A DNA stretch of 64,000 nucleotides from Dactylorhiza incarnata (taxonomy: Eukaryota > Streptophyta > Magnoliopsida > Asparagales > Orchidaceae): NCBI GenBank assembly GCA_033032865.1, contig JAWHQI010000099.1, positions 3,047,001 through 3,111,000 on the forward strand. Direction: 5' to 3'. How positions within the stretch are numbered: position 1 is the stretch's first letter; each line of letters begins with the position of its first letter. Shown one piece after another: positions 55,883-64,000 of this stretch. The notes below the pieces were generated by a model that was not told the origin of the DNA, searched no databases, and worked only from the letters and a program-made list of their open reading frames with translations. The translations under genes were made by a program, and so were the position numbers.

Positions 55883-57690
55883 TGATGAGTCCTGATCATA
55901 TACACTTTTATGGACTCATCTGGGCCGTTTATTCAGTCATTTCACTGCACTTTAGCCCTGTTTTAGTTCATATTTGATATCCCATGCTAGGTGCACCTTT
56001 TGGCCCATTTTGGTGTGATTTCATGTTGATTTTCATTAGTAGTTTTCATGCATTGTTCGGTGCCACTTTTAGTGGCCGGATTGGTGGTTGTACGCTAGAA
56101 CAGGAGTCGTGCAGGTGTTTCCGGTGCAATTCTGCACAGGAACACAGCGCACGATCACTGGTTCTATTGCGCACGACCACTGGTCGTGCGCCACTGATCG
56201 TGTGCACTTAACGCTTTTTCATAAGTTCTGTTTGGTGTAATGCGCACGATCATCAACTCCAGCGCGCACGACCACCGGTCGTGCGCCACTGCTCGTGCGC
56301 ACTGACCATTAATTTTTAAGTTCTGTTTCATCTATTGCGCACGACCACTGACGCTAGTGCGCACGACCATCGGTCGTGCGCCACTGGTCGTGCGAACATG
56401 TTATTTTGTAATTTCTGTCTTTGCAGGTTCTGTCCAGGCAGAGCGCACGATCACAGGATTCCAGTGCGCACGACCACTGGTCGTGCGCCACTGACCGTGC
56501 GCACTGTTTAATTCCAGCGCCTATCAAAGCCCTGCTCGCGATTTAGGTCACATAACCCCGCCGTATTCCGCCGTTTTCTGCTCCAGTTCGTCCGACCTCG
56601 CTCCTCCACCGTCGCCCACCATATAGAGTTGCTCCGGGCTTGCTCTTCACGCCAATCTTGAGCCGGAGTCTCCTCTCGGCCTCCTCCTTCATCCAAGAGC
56701 TACAAAGAGAGATCTGGCCGCCATTACCGTCAAGCAAGAGGAAGTTTGCAACCTCCACCGGATCGTGACACGAAGAAGACGGGTCCATTGGAGAGTCGTG
56801 ACAGTTCTCTCTACCCCGGACGTAGTTGCGGACCGAGCTTGGACGCGGATTGACAACCCGGCGATTCCAACCGTGAATCTACAACGAGCCTTCGGATTCG
56901 GTCGATTTCTTGCCTTATTCTTCTCTTATTGATTGTTGTAATAGCTAGATCTTGTGTATTTTGATGAAGAGCACTTAAACTTGCTTTTAGTTATATATAT
57001 TTCATATTATTGTGAAATGCTTTTGTGGTTTATGTGTTTATGAGGTGCGCCACCATCCCTTTTCCACTCCACCACCGTGTCCGGTGCCGCACTAGCAATT
57101 GCTAGTGGCGTGCTTGTCGAAGAGGTGCTTACGACCCTCATTCCGCTAGCCTACTAGCCCATCCGCCTACCGAAGCGTGGCATCGCGGCCCGTATTCCAT
57201 CCCGCCTAACGAAGCAGCGCGCTCAAGGCCTGCATAGTTCGACCCATTAGCCTACTCGTCCATCCGCCTACCGAAGCGTGGCATCGCGGCCCGTATTCCA
57301 TCCCGCCTTACGAAGCAGCGCGCTCAAGGCCTGCATTGTTCAATTCCGCTTGCCTTCTCGTCCATCCGCCCTTGCGACGCAGCGCGCTCAAGGCCTGCCT
57401 AGTCTCCATCCCGCCAAGCGAAGCTTTGCATAGCGGCATTGCATAGGAGTAGTTGATAGCTTTTCTTTTATTTTTCAAAAGCCCAATCACCCCGTGTCCG
57501 CATTCCATCCGACGTTTAGGACTTCAATCTCAAGTCCTCCTCGAACGTTAACTCCACCTTACTGTGTTCCTCAAGAGATCGATACTTGGGGATTCATTCC
57601 CATTTTATATTACTTGAACGATCGGTACACTGCCGTTTCGTGTCGCAGTTGAGCTACCGCCTATAGCGGTGTGTGAGATTTGCGCCATCA
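55883..57690 (+). mobile_element. Solo LTR of the LARD family
   Basis: 1,808 bp, starting TGATGAGTCCTGATC and ending GCGCCATCA, flanked by the 5-bp TSD tgact (55878-55882 and 57691-57695). Start and end match the LARD1 LTR read on its own strand. No internal region is present, so an LTR-LTR recombination removed it. It contains four inverted repeats GCGCACGACC to GGTCGTGCGC (56169-56191, 56264-56286, 56359-56381, 56466-56488) and a block of CCGCCTACCGAAGCG/CGCGCTCAAGGCCTGC repeats (57160-57440). Confidence 0.92.
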
Positions 57691-58289
57691 TGACTCTATC
57701 TCATAGGGCGGTGACTGGACCAGGTCGCCCGCCTATAAATAGGAGTCACTGTAGCAGCAAAATAAATAATCGCACCAAGTGTAAGCTGAGCTCGCGTCCT
57801 GTTCTTGCGGTCTCTTTTTTGACCGGCCGGTTAGCTGATCGAACTTGTCTTGTGCAACTTCTGTGGATTGTGCGGGTAGCAGTGGTCACCTACTCTTCTG
57901 AAGGTGTTCGGGCGGTCTCGCGGCTTGCAGTGCGAGCTGCTGGAGTTCGGGAGGATCAATGGAGTTTAGGAGTTTGCGGGGTTCTCAGTTGGTGTTGTTC
58001 AAGGCACAGGCAGGAAGTTCGGGGGGTCTTGTTCTCTAGCCGAGCAGACTGTCAGGTCGAGCGGTCAGGCGGTCTCGGTTGGCAGACCACTGGTTATATT
58101 TTCAGCTTGTTTTTCTCTTCTATTTTTTGTGTACTGGCGAAATCATGTCTCGCCATATATACCTCGCCCTGTAATGAAGAATTTTGCTTGATCAATAAAG
58201 ATTGTGTTTGCTTCATGTGCTTCTGGTTAATTGGCTTGAACTTTTAGTTGTTCAATTCCTGCTCACTCCTAGATCTACGGAAAATTTCA
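57691..58289 (+). repeat. 5' LTR of copia element E, second part
   Basis: Resumes after the TSD with TATA (GCCTATAAATAGG) near 57733 and ends ACGGAAAATTTCA. The PBS TGGTATTAGAGCGAG starts at 58292, an initiator-Met type site with C-to-T at position 7. Confidence 0.82.
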
Positions 58290-59382
58290 CATGGTATTAG
58301 AGCGAGTTGGAGTGGAAGTTGTTCCAGCTGGGGACAATGGTCATGAGGTGAGGAACTGGAGAAGGACTAATGCGAAAGCAGAGTTCGCTCTGAAGAGGGC
58401 AATATCACCTGACCTATTCGATCACATCTTAGGGTGTGGATCAGCTGCTGAGATCTGGAGAGCCCTGGATGGGCTGTTTAACAAGAAGAATGTGGCAAGA
58501 CTTCAATTCGTGGAAAATGAGCTGGCCAAGTCGGCTCAAGGTGATCTTTCTATCTCTACGTTCTTCTTGAAGATGAAGAACCTGTGCGCTGAGATTTCAG
58601 CACTGGATCCTGATGAGCCAATTTCTGAGGCGAAGCTGAAGAGGCATATCATCCGTGGCTTGCGGAAGGAGTATGTGGCCTTTGACGTCGGTGCAGGGTT
58701 GGGCAAATCATCCATCTCTGCTGGAGCTGGAAAATCTGCTTGCGTCACAGGAGAGTCTGGCAAGGCAGATGGCGGGGGTGTCAGTGTCTGGGGGAGAAGG
58801 CGAGGTTCTCTTCACGAGGAAGAAGAAGAAGTGGGATAAGAAGAAGTCCGCTGGAGGAGGCAATGGGCCTTCCACTTCTGGACAGCAGGAGAGGGGCTAT
58901 GCTCCTAAGGCTGAAGGGAAGAAGAAGGGAGAAGGACCCAAGTGCTTTAGGTGGGGGAAGCTTGGTCACATCAGGAAGGATTGTCGGGTGAATCTTCAGC
59001 CGGGGCATGCTACTGCAGGAAAGGAGGAAGTTGAGGCCAGACAGAATGATGGAGGACGGGGAGGAGCCTTATCGGCTTCTGTTGGAGCTGCGACTCCTAT
59101 CAACTATCAGGAGGATTGGATCGTGGACTCGGGGTGTGGTCATCACCTCACCGGGGACGAGTCGAAGCTTTCTTCAGATCAGCCGTACTCAGGTAATGAT
59201 GTCACTATTACTGCTGATAATACCGTGCATAATGTCGAGAAGGTGGGGGTTGTTTCCTTGGCAGAGATAGAGGGCCACTTACGTTGAAGAGTGTCTATCA
59301 TGTGCCTGGAATGAAGAAAAACCTCTTCTCCGTGACCAACGCTGTTGACGTTGGGTATCACGTTCTGTTCGGCCCAACATAA
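58290..59382 (+). pseudogene. gag: Copia Gag and protease of element E, N-terminus deleted
   Basis: Copia gag (UBN2-like) begins almost at the PBS: NWRRTNAKAEFALKRAI, LFDHILGCGSAAEIWRALD, SISTFFLKMKNLCAEI. The usual start with its KFDG-type motif is missing, so about 150-250 bp were deleted. The frame shifts near 58700. The zinc knuckle reads CFRWGKLGHIRKDC, with its second Cys replaced by Trp. Protease follows with DWIVDSGCGHHLTG (about 59115-59155). TGA at 59285. Confidence 0.83.
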
Positions 59383-59725
59383 GTGAAGTTTCTAAGAAAT
59401 GTTGAGGCGGTGAAGGCCGAGGTGGTTCATGTCGGGAGGAGATCTAAAGACTTGTTCGTTTTATCGACAAGTTCTTATGTCGACAAGATGCAGACGAATG
59501 ATAGTGCTGTTATATGGCACGAGAGGTTGGGGCATGTAGGGATGGATAAGTTGAAGGCTATGGCGGTGAAAGGTCTGGTCAAGGGCCTGCCTAGTCTATC
59601 CTCCTACGGAGACGGTCATGTGTGCGCGGGATGTCAGTTCAGCAAGTCTCATAGACTACCATTTGATAAGTCGCAGACAAGGAGTAATGTGCCGTTGGAG
59701 TGCATCCATGGTGACTTGATGGGAC
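59383..59725 (+). pseudogene. pol: GAG-pre-integrase segment of element E, truncated
   Basis: A frame with VIWHERLGHVGMDKLKAM, VCAGCQFSKSHRLPF and the start of the integrase core HGDLMG. It is cut at 59725 by a LARD-family LTR (probable TSD gggac, 59721-59725). Confidence 0.82.
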
Positions 59726-60849
59726 TGATGAGTCCCATTTATATACACATTTATGGACTCATCTGGGCCACATTTCTAGTTGATGCACTACACTTTAGGA
59801 ATGTTTTCGATCATATTTGTTATTCCTTGCTAGGTGCACTCTTAGGCCCATTTCGGTGTGCATTTGCGCTCCTCGTTATTTTGCGCTCCTCGTTATTGGG
59901 GGTAAGCACATGGTGCTCCCCATCCCTTTCTCTATGTTTATCTAGTGCTGGAAGTGTTTTCTCAGCTGTTTTATCTTGTATACAGGTGGTCGGATCATCC
60001 AGTCCCCCCCTCCAAAATTCATGATTGTGTGCAATGCACGGTCGTGCGTTTCCTTGACGCACGGACGGTTGCAGTCGTGCGTTCTCATCTGGGCAGAAAA
60101 TGGGAGATCTGAGTTTGGTCGTGCGTTTTGACGCACGGGCGGAATTGCCCGTGCGTGAGTAAAACGCACGGTCGCCTGTTTCTTCCTGTTTTTAGCTTTT
60201 CTAAATTTACCCATGCGTTTTGACGCACGGGCGGATTTGCCCATGCGTGAGTAAATCGCACGGGCGGCGCAGCTTCGTCTTCACACCAGTTTTTATCATT
60301 AATTATTTCACGGGCAACGCACGATCGTGCGTTCGCCCATGCGTGACTAAAATTCTGCCTGTTTAGTATTTAAAGCAGGAAATCTGCAGCATTAGGGAGG
60401 ATTCTGGGGAGGCCGATTCCCCTCGCGGGAAAAGCGGAGGAACCCCGCCATTTTCGCCCTTTCCACCAGAGGAGACAGGAGGAGACCATTTCCAGCGATC
60501 TCCTTCGCCATTCCTCCATCCGGGAGCATTTGCAAGCATTCTCCGCCACTAGTTCAAGCATTCTTCGCCGAGGAGACCATAGAAGTGCTTAAGATCGTTG
60601 GAGCGGTGACAGCCTCCTTCGAGTCCGCACACCATCTGAGGGCCGAGCCCGGAGAGAGCTCGACAACCTCTCACTCCGGCCGAGAACTCAAGACGCGGTG
60701 ACATCTTCTATGTGGTCCTTTCTAACATTTGATGCTTGTGCTTTCTCTTTGTGTTGTTGTACGAACGCTTGTTAGGTTAATGTTATGTATCCTTGCTTGT
60801 GTTCATGTGCAATGATGATGTGGTGGTGAGAATAGCTTATTAAAAATTT
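59726..60849 (+). repeat. LARD-family LTR, truncated on the right
   Basis: Starts TGATGAGTCCCATTTATATAC, matching the solo LTR and LARD1. It carries inverted motifs of the ACGCACGGTCG / CGTGCGTT and TTGACGCACGGGC type (60030-60340). Copia F interrupts it at 60849, so whether it is a solo LTR or part of a full element is unknown. Confidence 0.8.
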
Positions 60850-62096
60850 TGAAAGACCGTTTAGGAGTAAGCAGGAGTTGTATCAACAAGAGTTATAGCC
60901 AAACACCACAATGCCAAAAACAGCAACACAAGAAATCTTTATTGAAACAGAACTGCTTTACAATGCGAGGTAAACATGGCGAGACATGATTCATAAGAAT
61001 CACGAAGATGAGAAGAACAAACACACCAAAACTGAAACTGGCGATCTGCCAAAGCAGAGACCGCACGGACCGCAAAAAGGCTCAGGCCGCCCGGCTTGCT
61101 CTGCTGTACTCCCAGACTGCTTGCACAGTCAGACCGCATAAACAACTTGAGATCGCGCGAAGAGAAGCGGACAAGCTGCACTGCCAGACCGCAATCCCAG
61201 ACCGCACGAACTGAAGCTTATTGGAACAAAGAACTGAAGCTGTCACCAGACCGCAACTCAGACCGCCTAACCGCTGAAGGTCGCCTGATCACTGAGTCCG
61301 CTGCGAACAGCACAAGAACACAATAAACCAGTTCGTTGACAGACCGCAGACGAACTGTTTATTCAAGCTGCCTGAAATCACCAAGGATGGAGACCGCAAC
61401 CTGCTGACCGCAAACCTGCGAACACAACAACCGGTTAGCTCACTTCCGAGACCGCGCGACTTCAAACTTGAGTCCGCAAGAAACAATCCGGGATCTTGTT
61501 CTTACAGTTCTTGTTAGGAATGACGGGCCCTGCACCCCTATTTATAGGCGGGTAGATGGATGTCATCACTGCACAAACCGGGATACAATAACCGCCCATC
61601 AGATCGCCAGCGGCCTCATAAGATAGACCGCGCGGACACAGCACTTGGACGAGATCCAGCACAAGTCCGCAAGACAGTAGCAGTCCGCGCATAAGCTGCG
61701 TGGACACAACACTTGGACAAGATCCAGCCCAAGTCAGCAAGACAGCAGCAGTCCGCGCACAAGCCGCGCGGACACAACGACCACCCTTCCTGAGATCGCC
61801 TACGCAGGGACAAACATCTGGCCGACTTGAACCAAGTCGCCAGAACAGCCCAAACAAGCCGCCCGGTCACTGCGGACAACCAAGAACAGGCCGCCCAGAA
61901 GAAGATCGGAAGAACTCGCAACAGGTCGCCAGAACCAACGACCAAACCAAGTAGCAAACTGGCCGATCACAGCAGATCGCCAGAATAGCAGGGAGAGATC
62001 GCAGAACCAAACCGCCAGAGCACCAGCGCAGACCGCGTGGTCTCTGCGGTCTCCAGCCTTCAGACCGGCCGGACTCCCTTCCACTTCACTTCAACA
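60850..62096 (-). repeat. 3' LTR of copia element F
   Basis: On the minus strand it begins TGTTGAAGTGAAGTGG at 62096, next to the tract CAAGGGGGGGGTTGAAAT, and ends AAACGGTCTTTCA at 60850, similar to the LTR end of element E. TATA (CCTATAAATAGG) is near 61540. It is rich in AGACCGC motifs. The TSD would be aattt (60845-60849). Confidence 0.82.
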
Positions 62097-62099
62097 ATT

Positions 62100-64000
62100 T
62101 CAACCCCCCCCCTTGAAGTGGGAAGTGGAAACTAGACCGAGCAACCCCCTTAACAGTGTAAACGGTCCCTTCGCCAGCGGCTTTGTGAAAATGTCTGCAA
62201 CATTGTCCGCACTCCGAACATGCTCGACCATAAGAGATCCTCCCAACACCTTTTCACGAATGAAATGGTGCTCAATCTCTATATGTTTGGTCCTCGCGTG
62301 ACAGACTTGATTGTTGACAAGCTTGAGAGCACTCTCATTATCCCCGCATAGCATAGTGGGACCTCGAACCTCCTGATGAACGTCCTCCACCAACCTCCTG
62401 AGCCAAACGGCTTCCTGAGCTGCCAAAGCCGAAGCCTTGTACTCCGCTTCCGTGGTAGATACAGACACCGAGTCTTGCTTCTTGCTACACCAAGAGATAG
62501 TTGTGGGGCCCGTCATAAAGACATAACCAGACATTGATCTCCGATCATCCACGTCTCCCCCATAATCAACATCCATGAAACCATGCAACTCCAAGCTTGA
62601 CCCTCTCCTATATAGGAGACCCAAATCAGAGGTCGACTTCACATACTTCAAGATGCCTTTTGCCGCCAGAAGATGAGGTTTCCGTGGTTCCTCCATGTAC
62701 CGACTCACCTTGGCAATATCTGGCCTTGTGATCATCAAGTAGATCAAACTCCCAACCAGAGCTCGGAACACCAACGGTTCAGATAAAACTCTCCCCTCAT
62801 CCTTCCGAAGCTTATGATGTTGCTCCAGAGGTATAGAGCTGCTCTTCCCTCCTCCATGCCGAATCGCTGAACAATCCGCTCCACATAGCCAGCCTGAGAA
62901 ATAAGCACTCCGCTCTCCCGCCTCTGCAGCTCGAGTCCAAGGAAATGGTGGAGCTCCCCCAGATCCTTCATCTCGAATCTGATAGCAAGCTCAACCCTGA
63001 GTCTTGCAACAGCTTCCTTCGAGTTCCCGGTGACAATCATGTCATCCACATACAGCAGCACAATCACCCGAAGCACCCCCTCCTTCTTGATGAACAAGCT
63101 AGAATCAGAGTCTGAAGCAAAGAATCCGCAGAATAAGAGATACTCTGCAATCTTCCCGTACCATGCTCGAGGCGCTTGCTTCAACACATATAGGGCCTTC
63201 TTCAACTTACAAATGTAGTCCGGATACTCCTTTGAGATGAAGCCTTGCGGTTGGATCATGAAGATATCCTTGTCAATCTCGCCGTATAAGAAGGCATTCT
63301 TCACGTCGAGTTGCCAAATCTCCCAACCACTCGAAGCCGCCAAGGCAATAACAAATTGAACCGAAGTCATCTTTGCCACTGGACTGAACGTCTCATCATA
63401 ATCTTCTCTGTACTGCTGTCAGAACCCGCGAGCTACAAGGCGAGCCTTGTACCGCTCGATACTGCCGTCAGCTTTCTTCTTGAGCTTGTAGGCCCATTTG
63501 CATGTCACAGGAGTGGTGCCCTTGGGCTTGGGCACAAGAGACCAGGTCTCATTCTTCTCGAGAGTTGCCATCTCTTCTTGCATAGCAATGTCCCACTCCT
63601 TCACGCCTCTGGCCTTTTCAAAGCTCGACGACTCCCTTTCATCCAAGGGACCAGCAAAGAAACATGAAACAAAGTTCACCATGTTTCCTCTTGTGTATCG
63701 ACCTGGTGGTTGAATAGTCCTCTTCGACCTCCTAAGAGGTTGCCCCTGACTAACCACCTCCTCAGCTGCTTCTTCAGAACTAGCTCCTCTTCCAGGCGAA
63801 TTTGGAGCATCGTTCCCCCTGCTTCCAGAACCTGAAGCTTCCGCCTCTGAGCTAGACACAGCTGGAGCTCCTAGTGAAACAAGCAACTCCACTTAAAGAT
63901 CTTCAGCAGCCTTCCCTCTTATATCAACCCTGCCCTCTGGTAGCTTAACTCCTGAACTCCCCTTGTAGGAAGTCACTTCATCGAACACCACATCCCGAGA
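62100..64000 (-). pseudogene. pol: Copia RT and RNase H of element F, runs off the window
   Basis: Minus-strand pol. From the right edge: an integrase C-terminal piece (VVFDEVTSYKG), then RRSKRTIQPPGRY and AMQEEMATLEKNETWSLV at RT entry, DVKNAFLYGEID, the active site LYVDDMIVTGNS (near 63030), LGELHHFLGLEL, GSLIYLMITRPDI, and RNase H with HGFMDVDYGGDVD, KTKHIEIEHHF-like and NVADIFTKPLAKG. The breaks are TAA at 63893, TGA at 63419 and a frameshift near 62835. The lineage differs from SIRE; the motifs look Tork/Tnt1-like but I do not assign it firmly. Confidence 0.87.

Overview
This is plant nuclear DNA made almost entirely of nested LTR retrotransposons. The evidence is Ty1/copia (SIRE/Maximus-like and another lineage) and Ty3/gypsy (Tekay-like chromovirus, Tat-like, Athila-like) coding regions, initiator-Met and Asp-type primer-binding sites, polypurine tracts next to LTRs, and 5-bp target-site duplications (TSDs). 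I find no host gene, rRNA, tRNA or CRISPR array. The setting suggests pericentromeric or other heterochromatin of a large-genome angiosperm; the species cannot be named from the sequence.

Layout, left to right. (1) 1-1936: left edge of a minus-strand Tat-like gypsy element (G1: gag fragment, 5' LTR), inserted upstream of the accessory ORF of a plus-strand SIRE-like copia element (A). (2) 1937-11204: the 3' part of A (accessory ORF, 3' LTR fragment), split at 3840-9716 by a complete gag-only copia element (TRGAG1, TSD acagg). (3) 11205-12524: Athila-like LTR plus PBS. (4) 12525-19151: a large non-coding minus-strand element (G2) with LTRs related to G1 and a 76-bp tandem array. (5) 19152-40181: a minus-strand SIRE-like element (H) carrying gag, protease, integrase, RT and RNase H, split by a second gag-only copia element (TRGAG2, 20864-28034, TSD gtact) and a Tekay-like gypsy element (29182-37854, TSD ctctt). 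(6) 40182-64000: the left halves of a deep nest. SIRE-like B is cut by SIRE-like C, which is cut by Tat-like gypsy D. D holds the LARD-like element LARD1 (47357-53315, TSD aggcc) and is cut by copia E. E holds a solo LTR (55883-57690, TSD tgact) and is cut by a LARD-family LTR, which is cut by copia F (minus strand) running off the window.

How the parts relate. The gag-only and LARD elements encode no enzymes and would depend on related autonomous elements. TRGAG1 and TRGAG2 both look derived from the SIRE-like family of A, B and H, by deletion from just inside protease to near the 3' end. G2 shares LTR termini and leader with gag-bearing G1. The observations most worth a second look are: a candidate 92-bp intron that joins gag to protease in the Tekay-like element; a conserved stop plus splice-acceptor-like motif at the gag/pol junction of three SIRE-family copies; an accessory ORF conserved in two SIRE-like elements; and arrays of CG-containing inverted repeats in the LTRs of at least five unrelated families.
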